Of a DNA stretch of 64,000 bases, positions 28,634-37,124 are shown in pieces; position 1 is the stretch's first letter, and every line of letters starts with the position of its first letter. The notes below the pieces were generated by a model that made no database searches, was not told the DNA's origin, and saw nothing but the letters and a program-made list of their open reading frames with translations. Source of the stretch: Roseiarcus sp963809245 (GTDB taxonomy: Bacteria > Pseudomonadota > Alphaproteobacteria > Rhizobiales > Beijerinckiaceae). Both the position numbers and the translations under genes were made by a program. The stretch lies in assembly GCA_963809245.1 (NCBI GenBank), contig CAWEIU010000001.1, positions 124,001 through 188,000 of the forward strand. Direction: 5' to 3'.

Positions 28634-30697
28634 ATGACCAAGATCATCATCGACGGCAAAGAGCTGGACGTCCCCGCGGAGTTCACGCTTCTGCAAGCCT
28701 GTGAAGAGGCGGGCGCCGAGGTGCCGCGCTTCTGCTTCCACGAGCGGCTTTCCATCGCCGGCAATTGCCGTATGTGCCTCGTCGAGGTGAAGGGCGGTCC
28801 GCCCAAGCCGACGGCGTCCTGCGCGATGGCGGTCAAGGACCTGCGCCCCGGCCCGAAGGGCGAACCGCCGGTCGTCGAGACCAATTCGCCGATGGTGCGC
28901 AAGGGGCGCGCGGGCGTGATGGAGTTCCTGCTCATCAACCACCCGCTCGACTGCCCGATCTGCGATCAGGGCGGCGAGTGCGACTTGCAAGACCAGGCGA
29001 TGGGCTACGGCGTCGATTCCTCGCGCTTCGCCGAGAACAAGCGGGCGGTCGAGGACAAATATATCGGCGCGCTCGTCAAGACGTCGATGAACCGCTGCAT
29101 CCAGTGCACCCGCTGCGTGCGCTTCTCGACGGAAGTCGCGGGCGTTCCCGAACTCGGGGCGATTGGCCGCGGCGAGGACATGGAGATCACCAGCTATCTC
29201 GAGCGCGCGCTGACCTCCGAGTTGCAGGGCAACGTCGTCGACCTCTGCCCGGTCGGCGCGCTGACCTCCAAGCCGACCGCCTTCCATGCCCGTCCGTGGG
29301 AATATGTGAAGACGGAGACGGTCGACGTGATGGACGCGCTCGGCTCGTCGATCCGCGTGGACTCGCGCGGCCGCGAAGTCGTGCGCATTCTTCCGCGCAT
29401 CAACGAGGCGCTGAACGAGGAGTGGATCTCCGACAAGACGCGCCACGTCGTCGACGGATTGAAGACGCAGCGTCTCGACCGCCCCTACGTGCGCGTCGAG
29501 GGCCGGCTGCGTCCCGCGACCTGGCAGCAGGCTTTCGCGGCGATCGCCGCCAAGGTGAAAGCGACGAAGGCTTCGCGCATCGGCGCCATCGCCGGCGATC
29601 TGGCGAGCGTTGAAGAAATGTTCGCGCTGAAGGGCCTGATGGCCAAGCTCGGCGTCGCCAACATCGACTGCCGCCAGGATGGCTCGAAGCTCGATCCGAA
29701 GTTCGGCCGCGCTTCCTATCTCTTCAACTCGACCGTCGCCGGCATAGAAGAGGCCGACGCGATCATGATCATCGGCTCCAACCCGCGGCTCGAGTCGCCG
29801 GTGCTGAACGCGCGCATCCGCAAGCGGTGGCTCAAGGGCGATTGCCTGATCGGCGTCGTCGGCGAGCGGGCCGATCTGACCTACGCCTACAACTACCTCG
29901 GCGCCGGCCCGGAATCGCTCGCCGCGTTCGCCAGCCATCCGCCGGCCAACAAGACGAAGCCGATGTTCATCCTCGGCGCCGGCGCTGTCGCGCGGCCCGA
30001 CGGCGCCGCGGTTCTGTCGCTCGCCGCCAAGGCGGCGCTGTCGCTTGGCGTCGTCAAGGACGGCTGGAACGGCTTCAACGTGCTGCACAGCGCAGCCTCG
30101 CGCGTCGGCGGCCTCGATCTCGGCTTCACGCCGGGGGAGGGCGGTCTCGACGCGCTCGCGATGGCGAAGGGCGGCGCGCTCGACGTGCTGTTCAATCTCG
30201 GCGCTGACGAGATCGACGTCGAGCCGGGCGCCTTCGTCGTCTATGTCGGAACCCATGGCGACAAGGGCGCGCACCGCGCCGACGTCATTCTCCCCGGCGC
30301 CGCCTACACCGAAAAGACGGCAACCTACGTCAACACGGAAGGCCGGCCGCAATTCGCCGACCGCGCGATTTTCCCGCCTGGTGAAGCGCGCGAGGATTGG
30401 GCGATCCTGCGCGCGCTGTCGGACGTCGTCGGCGCGCGGCTGCCTTATGACTCGCTCGCCGCGCTGCGCGCCGCGCTCGCCGCCGCGCATCCCGATCTCG
30501 TCAAATACGACGTCGTGACACCGGCCGACGCCGGCGTGTTCAGCGCTCTCGCCGGTCTCGGCGGCGCGTACGACAAGGCGTCCTTCGCCTCGACCGTCGT
30601 CGACTTCTACCTCACCAACCCGATCGCACGCGCCTCCCGCGTCATGGCCGAATGCTCGGCGCTGGCGAAGGCCCGGTTGCCGCAGGCGGCGGAATAG
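28634..30697 (+). CDS. nuoG: NADH-quinone oxidoreductase subunit G
   Basis: 687 residues from ATG 28634. The N-terminal ferredoxin domain carries a [2Fe-2S] site (RFCFHERLSIAGNCRMCLVE, then SCAM), followed by the His/Cys [4Fe-4S] motif HPLDCPICDQGGECDLQDQ, a second [4Fe-4S] motif NRCIQCTRCVRFSTEVAG and a distal Cys in VVDLCPVGALTSKP. The rest is a molybdopterin-oxidoreductase-like domain without cofactor, as usual for complex I. It is the largest peripheral-arm subunit. Confidence 0.97.
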   Translation: MTKIIIDGKELDVPAEFTLLQACEEAGAEVPRFCFHERLSIAGNCRMCLVEVKGGPPKPTASCAMAVKDLRPGPKGEPPVVETNSPMVRKGRAGVMEFLLINHPLDCPICDQGGECDLQDQAMGYGVDSSRFAENKRAVEDKYIGALVKTSMNRCIQCTRCVRFSTEVAGVPELGAIGRGEDMEITSYLERALTSELQGNVVDLCPVGALTSKPTAFHARPWEYVKTETVDVMDALGSSIRVDSRGREVVRILPRINEALNEEWISDKTRHVVDGLKTQRLDRPYVRVEGRLRPATWQQAFAAIAAKVKATKASRIGAIAGDLASVEEMFALKGLMAKLGVANIDCRQDGSKLDPKFGRASYLFNSTVAGIEEADAIMIIGSNPRLESPVLNARIRKRWLKGDCLIGVVGERADLTYAYNYLGAGPESLAAFASHPPANKTKPMFILGAGAVARPDGAAVLSLAAKAALSLGVVKDGWNGFNVLHSAASRVGGLDLGFTPGEGGLDALAMAKGGALDVLFNLGADEIDVEPGAFVVYVGTHGDKGAHRADVILPGAAYTEKTATYVNTEGRPQFADRAIFPPGEAREDWAILRALSDVVGARLPYDSLAALRAALAAAHPDLVKYDVVTPADAGVFSALAGLGGAYDKASFASTVVDFYLTNPIARASRVMAECSALAKARLPQAAE

Positions 30698-30705
30698 GAC
30701 GAACG

Positions 30706-31902
30706 ATGAGCACCGCTAACCCCCCTCGGCCCGCGCCGGACCGCTCGCTCGGCATCGTTTTTGGCGTCGCCGCGCTCGCGATTGTCGTGGTCCTCGCCGG
30801 TCTCGTTTACGGCTTCGTTTCGGGTGGCTGGGCTTCCGCGATCGGCGCCTGGTTCTACGCGACGACGCTCGGGATGATCGTGCGCTACGTGCTCGAGAGC
30901 CTGATCCTTCTCGTTCTGGTGCTCGTCATCTGCGCCTTCCTCATCTACTTCGACCGCAAGGTTTGGGCGGCCGTGCAGTTGAGGCGCGGGCCGAACGTGG
31001 TGGGTCCTTGGGGGCTGATGCAGAGCTTCGCTGACCTCCTGAAGTTCGTGCTCAAGGAAGCGGTGGTCCCTGCCGCGTCCAACAAGGGCGTGTTCCTGAT
31101 CGCGCCGCTAGTGACCGCGACGCTCGCGCTCAGCGCCTGGGCCGTCGTTCCCGTCTCCGCGGGCTGGGCGATCGCCAACATCAATGTCGGCATCCTCTAT
31201 ATTTTTGCGATCTCGTCGCTCGGCGTCTACGGCGTCATCATGGGCGGCTGGGCGTCCAACTCGAAATATCCGTTCCTCTCCGCGCTGCGTTCGGCGGCGC
31301 AGATGGTGTCCTACGAGGTTTCGATCGGGTTCGTGATCGTCACCGTGCTGCTCTGCGCGGGGTCGCTGAACCTTTCCGACATCGTCGTCGCGCAGCACGA
31401 CTACGGCCTCGCGACGCTGCTGCACGTGCCGTTCCTGACGTTCCTGAACTGGTACTGGCTGCCGCTGTTCCCGATGTTCATCATCTTCTTCGTTTCCGCG
31501 CTTGCGGAGACGAACCGTCCGCCCTTCGACCTGACGGAAGCGGAATCGGAACTGGTGGCGGGCTTCATGGTCGAATATTCGGCGACGCCCTATCTCCTGT
31601 TCATGCTCGGCGAATATGTGGCGATCATGTCCATGTGCGCGCTGACGACCGTGCTCTTCCTCGGCGGCTGGACGTCGCCGCTCGACTTCCCGCCCTTCAC
31701 CTGGGTTCCGGGCGTGATCTGGTTCGCGCTGAAGTCGCTGCTGGTCTTCTTCGGTTTCGCGATGGTGAAAGCCTTTGTGCCGCGCTACCGCTACGATCAA
31801 CTGATGCGGCTGGGCTGGAAAGTGTTCCTGCCGATCTCGCTGTTCATGGTCGTGCTGGTCGCGGGCGTTCTGGAAGCCACGGGTTGGGGCGGGCATCCAT
31901 GA
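30706..31902 (+). CDS. nuoH: NADH-quinone oxidoreductase subunit H, with N-terminal extension
   Basis: 398 residues, longer than the common 335-350. The conserved body begins near ESLILLVLVLVICAFLIYFD and includes RKVWAAVQLRRGPNVVGPWG, ALAETNRPPFDLTEAESELV and GFMVEYSATPYLLFMLGEY. The first 55-60 residues, with one extra hydrophobic segment (GIVFGVAALAIVVVLAGLVY), precede the usual start. No ATG lies closer to the body, so the extension is probably real. NuoH forms the quinone channel in the membrane arm. Confidence 0.96.
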   Translation: MSTANPPRPAPDRSLGIVFGVAALAIVVVLAGLVYGFVSGGWASAIGAWFYATTLGMIVRYVLESLILLVLVLVICAFLIYFDRKVWAAVQLRRGPNVVGPWGLMQSFADLLKFVLKEAVVPAASNKGVFLIAPLVTATLALSAWAVVPVSAGWAIANINVGILYIFAISSLGVYGVIMGGWASNSKYPFLSALRSAAQMVSYEVSIGFVIVTVLLCAGSLNLSDIVVAQHDYGLATLLHVPFLTFLNWYWLPLFPMFIIFFVSALAETNRPPFDLTEAESELVAGFMVEYSATPYLLFMLGEYVAIMSMCALTTVLFLGGWTSPLDFPPFTWVPGVIWFALKSLLVFFGFAMVKAFVPRYRYDQLMRLGWKVFLPISLFMVVLVAGVLEATGWGGHP

Positions 31903-31927
31903 TTGAGACATATGTGAGGACACGCAG

Positions 31928-32422
31928 ATGGCGCTGAGACTGGATCAAGCCGCACGCTCGCTGTTCTTGAGCGAGTTCGTGTCGGCCTTCGCGCTGTCGA
32001 TGCGCTACATCTTCAAGCCGAAGGCGACGCTGAACTATCCGCACGAGAAGGGGCCGCTGTCGCCGCGCTTCCGCGGCGAGCATGCGCTGCGCCGCTACCC
32101 AAACGGCGAAGAGCGCTGCATCGCGTGCAAGCTGTGCGAGGCGATCTGCCCGGCGCAGGCGATCACGATCGAAGCCGGGCCGCGCCGCAACGACGGCACG
32201 CGCCGCACGACGCGCTACGACATCGACATGACGAAGTGCATCTACTGCGGCCTGTGCCAGGAGGCCTGCCCGGTCGACGCGATCGTCGAGGGGCCGAATT
32301 TCGAATTCGCCACCGAGACGCGCGAAGAGCTGTTTTACGACAAGGACCGGCTGCTCTCGAACGGGGGGCGCTGGGAACGCGAGATCGCGCGCAACATCGC
32401 GATGGACGCGGAATATCGTTGA
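31928..32422 (+). CDS. nuoI: NADH-quinone oxidoreductase subunit I (two 4Fe-4S clusters)
   Basis: 164 residues. Two classic [4Fe-4S] ferredoxin motifs, ERCIACKLCEAICPAQAIT and TKCIYCGLCQEACPVDAIV, bind clusters N6a and N6b. The N-terminal amphipathic YIFKPKATLNYPHEKGPLSP segment anchors it to the membrane arm. A 157-bp palindromic repeat follows before nuoJ. Confidence 0.98.
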   Translation: MALRLDQAARSLFLSEFVSAFALSMRYIFKPKATLNYPHEKGPLSPRFRGEHALRRYPNGEERCIACKLCEAICPAQAITIEAGPRRNDGTRRTTRYDIDMTKCIYCGLCQEACPVDAIVEGPNFEFATETREELFYDKDRLLSNGGRWEREIARNIAMDAEYR

Positions 32423-32428
32423 GGATGC

Positions 32429-32586
32429 CCTTCCCCCCTTGCGGGGGAAGGTGTCATCGCCATAGGGCGTCGAAGGACGCCCTATGGCGATGACGGATGA
32501 GGGGTAGGCGCCGGGAGGCGCCGCGGTATGTGGCGCTCATGCGCCGACCCCTCACCCCCGACCCCTCTCCCGTAAGGGGAGAGGGG
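32429..32586. repeat. Dispersed palindromic repeat, family B, between nuoI and nuoJ (about 158 bp)
   Basis: Left arm CCTTCCCCCCTTGCGGGGGA and right arm CCCCTCTCCCGTAAGGGGAG are inverse hairpins. Inside is a perfect 18-bp stem (32454-32471 with 32476-32493) around GAAG. The element starts seven bases after the nuoI stop and ends 33 bases before nuoJ. Confidence 0.8.
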
Positions 32587-32619
32587 AGAGGTCGGGCGAG
32601 GCAAAGGGACGTGGAAACG

Positions 32620-33222
32620 ATGCAAGCCGACGCGATTTTCTTCTGGCTGTTCTCGGGCGTGCTGGTCCTCTCGGCGCTCGCCGTGATTCTGGCGCGCAAC
32701 CCGGTGCACTCCGTGCTGTTCCTCATCCTCGCCTTCGTCAATGCGGCGGGCCTGTTCCTGCTGATGGGGGCCGAGTTCCTCGGGCTCATCTTGATTGTCG
32801 TCTATGTCGGCGCCGTGGCGGTGCTGTTCCTGTTCGTCGTCATGCTGCTCGACGTCGATTTCGCCCAATTGAAGCAGGGCTTCGTGCAATATCTGCCGAT
32901 CGGCGCGCTGATCGCGCTCGGCGTCGCCTTCGAGCTCGGCTATGTCGCGGTGGGCTGGACCCGCTCGCCGGACGCCGCCGCCGCGGCCGCGCCGGCTGGT
33001 ACGCTCTCGAACACGGTGGCGCTCGGGCGCGTGCTCTACACCCAGTATTTCTACTTCTTCCAGGCGGCTGGCCTCATCCTGTTGACCGCGATGATCGGCG
33101 CGATCGTGCTGACCTTGCGCCATAAGGAAGGGGTCAAGCGCCAGAACATCGCCGAACAAGTCGCGCGCACGCCGGCCACCGCGGTCGAATTGCGCAAAGT
33201 CTCGTCGCGCGCCGGTATTTGA
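32620..33222 (+). CDS. nuoJ: NADH-quinone oxidoreductase subunit J
   Basis: 200 residues from ATG 32620; the upstream in-frame ATGs lie inside the repeat and give repeat-derived sequence. Five membrane helices, with the conserved NPVHSVLFLILAFVNAAGLF and GAEFLGLILIVVYVGAVAVL FLF. An alanine-rich loop (DAAAAAAPAG) sits before the fourth helix. It is a membrane-arm subunit near the quinone channel. Confidence 0.96.
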   Translation: MQADAIFFWLFSGVLVLSALAVILARNPVHSVLFLILAFVNAAGLFLLMGAEFLGLILIVVYVGAVAVLFLFVVMLLDVDFAQLKQGFVQYLPIGALIALGVAFELGYVAVGWTRSPDAAAAAAPAGTLSNTVALGRVLYTQYFYFFQAAGLILLTAMIGAIVLTLRHKEGVKRQNIAEQVARTPATAVELRKVSSRAGI

Positions 33223-33234
33223 AGGATCGCTTCC

Positions 33235-33543
33235 ATGGTCATCGGCCTCGCCCACTACATCACGCTCGGCGCGATCCTGTTCACGATCGGCATCGCGGGC
33301 ATCATCCTCAACCACAAGAACATCATCATTATTCTGATGTCGATCGAGCTGATCCTGCTTTCCGTCAATATCAATCTCGTGGCCTTCTCCACCCATTCGG
33401 GCGACCTCACCGGTCAGGTGTACGCGCTCTTCATCCTCACGGTTGCAGCGGCGGAGGCGGCGATCGGGCTCGCCATTCTGGTCGCCTATTACCGCAACCG
33501 CGGCTCGATCGCGGTTGAAGACATCAACGCGCTCAAGGGCTGA
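33235..33543 (+). CDS. nuoK: NADH-quinone oxidoreductase subunit K
   Basis: 102 residues, three membrane helices, with the conserved proton-path glutamates in IILMSIELILLSVNINLVAF and LTVAAAEAAIGLAILVAYYR. It starts 12 bases after nuoJ. It links the quinone module to the antiporter-like subunits. Confidence 0.97.
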   Translation: MVIGLAHYITLGAILFTIGIAGIILNHKNIIIILMSIELILLSVNINLVAFSTHSGDLTGQVYALFILTVAAAEAAIGLAILVAYYRNRGSIAVEDINALKG

Positions 33544-33551
33544 GAACGGGC

Positions 33552-35594
33552 ATGTACGACCTGATCGTCTTTCTTCCGCTTCTCGGTTTCCTGATCGCCG
33601 GCCTGTTCGGCCGGCAGATCGGGTCCCGCGCCTCCGAACTCGTGACGACCGGCTTCCTGGCGGTCAGCGCGCTGCTCGCCTGGATCGCCTTCTTCGGGGT
33701 CGCCCTCGGTCATGACGAGCAGGCGCTGGTGATTCCGGTCGCCAACTGGCTGACCTCGGGCAAGCTCGCGGTCGACTGGGCGTTGCGCATCGACACGCTC
33801 ACCGCGGTGATGCTGGTCGTCGTCTGCAGCGTCTCGTTCCTCGTGCACCTCTATTCGATCGGCTACATGCACGAGGATCACCACCGGCCGCGCTTCTTCG
33901 CCTATCTCTCGCTGTTCACCTTCGCGATGCTGATGCTGGTGACGGCCGACAATCTCGTGCAGATGTTCTTCGGCTGGGAGGGCGTCGGCCTCGCCTCCTA
34001 CCTCCTGATCGGCTTCTGGTACGAGAAGCCTTCCGCCAATGCGGCGGCGATCAAGGCGTTCGTCGTCAACCGCATCGGCGACTTCGGCTTCGCGCTCGGC
34101 ATCTTCCTGGTCTTCCAGCTCACCGGCGCCGTGACCTTCGAACAGGTCTTCGCTGCGGCGCCGGGCCTTGCCGGCAAGACGATCCACATCTTCGGCGCCG
34201 ATTGGGACGCGCTGACGCTCGCCTGCCTGCTCCTGTTCATGGGCGCGATGGGCAAGTCGGCGCAGTTCCTGCTGCACACCTGGTTGCCGGACGCGATGGA
34301 GGGCCCGACGCCGGTCTCCGCCCTCATCCACGCCGCCACCATGGTCACCGCCGGCGTCTTCATGGTCGCGCGCTTGTCGCCGCTGTTCGATCTCGCGCCG
34401 GTCGCGCTCGGCGTCGTCACTATCGTCGGCGCGACCACCGCCATGTTCGCGGCGACGGTCGGTCTGGTGCAGAACGACATCAAGCGGGTGATCGCCTATT
34501 CGACCTGCTCGCAGCTCGGCTATATGTTCGTCGGCCTCGGCGTCGGCGGCTACAGCCTCGGCATCTTCCACCTGTTCACGCACGCCTTCTTCAAGGCGCT
34601 GCTGTTCCTCGGCGCCGGCTCGGTGATCACTGCGATGCACCACGAGCAGGACATGCGCGCGATGGGCGGGCTGCGGAAGGAGATCCCCTTCACCTTCTGG
34701 ATGATGACGATCGGCACGCTGGCGCTCACCGGCGTCGGCATCCCCTTCACCTCGATCGGCTTCGCCGGCTACGTCTCGAAGGATGCGATCATCGAGGCCT
34801 CCTACGCCTCACACGGCATCGGCGCTTCTTACGCCTTCGCCTGCGTAGTGCTCGCCGCCGGCCTGACCTCGTTCTACTCCTGGCGTCTCGTGTTCATGAC
34901 GTTCTTCGGTAAGCGCGGCGACTGGTCCGCCGACGCTCCCCGAGAGCGCGCATGCCACGACGCGCATGCACAGGCCGCGCATGGCGGCCATGGGCACGGG
35001 GACGGCCATGGCCATGAGCATCATCATCACGCGCACGAATCGCCGCCGGTGATGCTGGTTCCGCTCGCCGCGCTCGCGCTCGGCGCCGTCGTCGCGGGCG
35101 TCGCGTTCCGCCACTGGTTCATCGGCGGCGGCTTCGAGGGCTTCTGGAAGCACGCGCTCTATCTCGGGCCGGACAACAAGATCCTCGAGCAAATGGAGAC
35201 CGTTCCCTGGTTCGTTTCGCTCTCGCCGAGCTTGATGATGGTGGGCGGTTTCCTCGTCGCCTACTACATGTACATCGTCAACAAGGCGGCGCCGCGGGCG
35301 CTCGCCAACGCCAATCCGCTGCTGTACCGCTTCCTGCTCAACAAGTGGTACTTCGACGAGCTCTATGACTTCCTCTTCGTGCGGACCGCGTTCTGGCTCG
35401 GCCGCGCGTTCTGGAAGGGCGGCGACGGCTTCATCATCGACGGCTTCGGTCCGGACGGCGTCTCGGCCCGCGTGCTCGATGTGACGCGTAATGTGGTGCG
35501 GCTGCAGTCCGGCTACATCTACCACTACGCCTTCGCGATGCTGGTCGGCGTTGCCGCCTTCGTGACTTGGTATCTCTTCGGGGGAATCCACTGA
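33552..35594 (+). CDS. nuoL: NADH-quinone oxidoreductase subunit L, with His-rich loop
   Basis: 680 residues, the distal antiporter-like subunit. Conserved blocks are FFGWEGVGLASYLLIGFWYE, MGKSAQFLLHTWLPDAMEGP TPVSALIHAATM and STCSQLGYMFVGLG, and the C-terminal lateral helix is present. Between helices near residues 470-500 lies an insert very rich in His (HGGHGHGDGHGHEHHHHAHE), possibly metal-binding or simply a periplasm- or cytoplasm-exposed linker. Histidine-containing loops here are known in some alphaproteobacteria. The stop overlaps the nuoM ATG by one base. Confidence 0.96.
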   Translation: MYDLIVFLPLLGFLIAGLFGRQIGSRASELVTTGFLAVSALLAWIAFFGVALGHDEQALVIPVANWLTSGKLAVDWALRIDTLTAVMLVVVCSVSFLVHLYSIGYMHEDHHRPRFFAYLSLFTFAMLMLVTADNLVQMFFGWEGVGLASYLLIGFWYEKPSANAAAIKAFVVNRIGDFGFALGIFLVFQLTGAVTFEQVFAAAPGLAGKTIHIFGADWDALTLACLLLFMGAMGKSAQFLLHTWLPDAMEGPTPVSALIHAATMVTAGVFMVARLSPLFDLAPVALGVVTIVGATTAMFAATVGLVQNDIKRVIAYSTCSQLGYMFVGLGVGGYSLGIFHLFTHAFFKALLFLGAGSVITAMHHEQDMRAMGGLRKEIPFTFWMMTIGTLALTGVGIPFTSIGFAGYVSKDAIIEASYASHGIGASYAFACVVLAAGLTSFYSWRLVFMTFFGKRGDWSADAPRERACHDAHAQAAHGGHGHGDGHGHEHHHHAHESPPVMLVPLAALALGAVVAGVAFRHWFIGGGFEGFWKHALYLGPDNKILEQMETVPWFVSLSPSLMMVGGFLVAYYMYIVNKAAPRALANANPLLYRFLLNKWYFDELYDFLFVRTAFWLGRAFWKGGDGFIIDGFGPDGVSARVLDVTRNVVRLQSGYIYHYAFAMLVGVAAFVTWYLFGGIH

Positions 35595-37096
35595 TGTCCG
35601 GCTCCTGGATTCTGTCCGGCCTGCTCGTCCTGCCGCTGATCGGTTCGCTTTGCATCCTCCTGCTGCGCGGTAGTGACGAGGCGACCTACAACAATGCGCG
35701 CTGGATCGCGCTGTGGACGACGCTGATCAATTTCGGCCTCAGCCTGGTCGCGTGGACGCGCTTCAACCCGGCGTCCTCCGGATTCCAACTCGTCGAGCAG
35801 AGCGACTGGTTCTCGCACGCGATAAGCTACAAGGTCGGCGTCGACGGCATTTCGATGCCCTTCGTGTTGCTGACCACGCTGCTGATGCCGATCTGCATCG
35901 CGGCGTCGTGGACGTCGATCGAGAAGCGCGTCAAGGAATACATGATCGCGTTCCTCATCCTCGAAACGCTGATGATCGGCGTGTTCGTCGCGCTCGATCT
36001 CGTGCTGTTCTACCTCTTCTTCGAGGGCGTCCTCATCCCGATGTTCCTCATCATCGGCATCTGGGGCGGCAAGCGGCGCGTCTACGCGGCGTTCAAGTTT
36101 TTCCTCTACACCCTCGTCGGCTCGCTGCTGATGCTGCTGGCCATCATGACGATGTATTGGACGGCGGGGACGACCGACATCGAGGTGCTGCTGAAGACGC
36201 CCTTCGCGCCGTCGATGCAGACCTGGCTCTGGCTCGCCTTCTTCGCCTCCTTCGCGGTGAAGATGCCGATGTGGCCGGTTCACACCTGGTTGCCCGACGC
36301 GCACGTCGAGGCGCCCACCGCGGGCTCGGTGATCCTGGCCGGCATTCTCCTGAAGATGGGCGGCTACGGCTTCATCCGCTTCTCGCTGCCGATGTTCCCG
36401 GACGCGAGCCACAATTTCGCGCCGCTGATTTACGCCCTCTCGATCGTCGCGATCATCTACACCTCGCTGGTCGCGCTCGTTCAGGAGGACATGAAGAAGC
36501 TCATCGCCTATTCCTCGGTGGCGCATATGGGCTTCGTGACCATGGGCCTGTTCGCCGCCAACACCCAGGGCGTGCAGGGCGCCGTCTACCAGATGATCAG
36601 CCACGGCCTCGTCTCGGGCGCGCTGTTCCTTTGCGTCGGCGTCGTCTACGACCGGATGCATACGCGCGACATCGCGGCCTACGGCGGCCTCGTCCAGCGT
36701 ATGCCGCGCTATGCGGTGGCCTTCATGGTGTTCACGCTCGCCAACGTCGGTCTGCCCGGCACGTCAGGCTTCATCGGCGAGTTCCTGACGCTGATCGGGA
36801 CCTTCCAGGCGAATGCGTGGGTCGCGTTCTTCGCCACCACCGGGGTCATCTTCTCGGCGGCCTACGCGCTCTATCTTTACCGGCGTGTCATCTTCGGCGT
36901 GATCGAGAAGCCCAATCTGATGAGCATGACCGATCTGTCGGCGCGCGAGATCGCGACGCTCGGGCCGTTGCTCGTTCTCACCATCTATTACGGGGTGCAT
37001 CCGCAGCCGATCATTGACGCCAGCGCGGTCTCGATCGACGCTCTGATCAAAGGTATCGACCAGGCGATCGCCGTGACCAAGACGGCCGGGCTGTGA
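35594..37096 (+). CDS. nuoM: NADH-quinone oxidoreductase subunit M
   Basis: 500 residues from ATG 35594 (TGATG overlap with nuoL). Antiporter-like subunit with FFEGVLIPMFLIIGIWGG, KMPMWPVHTWLPDAHVEAPT AGSVILAGILLKMGGYGF and AYSSVAHMGFVTMGLF, which include the conserved proton-pathway Lys and His residues. Fourteen membrane helices are expected. Confidence 0.97.
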   Translation: MSGSWILSGLLVLPLIGSLCILLLRGSDEATYNNARWIALWTTLINFGLSLVAWTRFNPASSGFQLVEQSDWFSHAISYKVGVDGISMPFVLLTTLLMPICIAASWTSIEKRVKEYMIAFLILETLMIGVFVALDLVLFYLFFEGVLIPMFLIIGIWGGKRRVYAAFKFFLYTLVGSLLMLLAIMTMYWTAGTTDIEVLLKTPFAPSMQTWLWLAFFASFAVKMPMWPVHTWLPDAHVEAPTAGSVILAGILLKMGGYGFIRFSLPMFPDASHNFAPLIYALSIVAIIYTSLVALVQEDMKKLIAYSSVAHMGFVTMGLFAANTQGVQGAVYQMISHGLVSGALFLCVGVVYDRMHTRDIAAYGGLVQRMPRYAVAFMVFTLANVGLPGTSGFIGEFLTLIGTFQANAWVAFFATTGVIFSAAYALYLYRRVIFGVIEKPNLMSMTDLSAREIATLGPLLVLTIYYGVHPQPIIDASAVSIDALIKGIDQAIAVTKTAGL

Positions 37097-37124
37097 GCGC
37101 GGCAACAAGGGGATTGATCTCAAA

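Noticed and set aside
28313..30490. Long open frame antisense to nuoG
   Set aside because: Same reason: composition is that of an antisense shadow and nuoG is certain.
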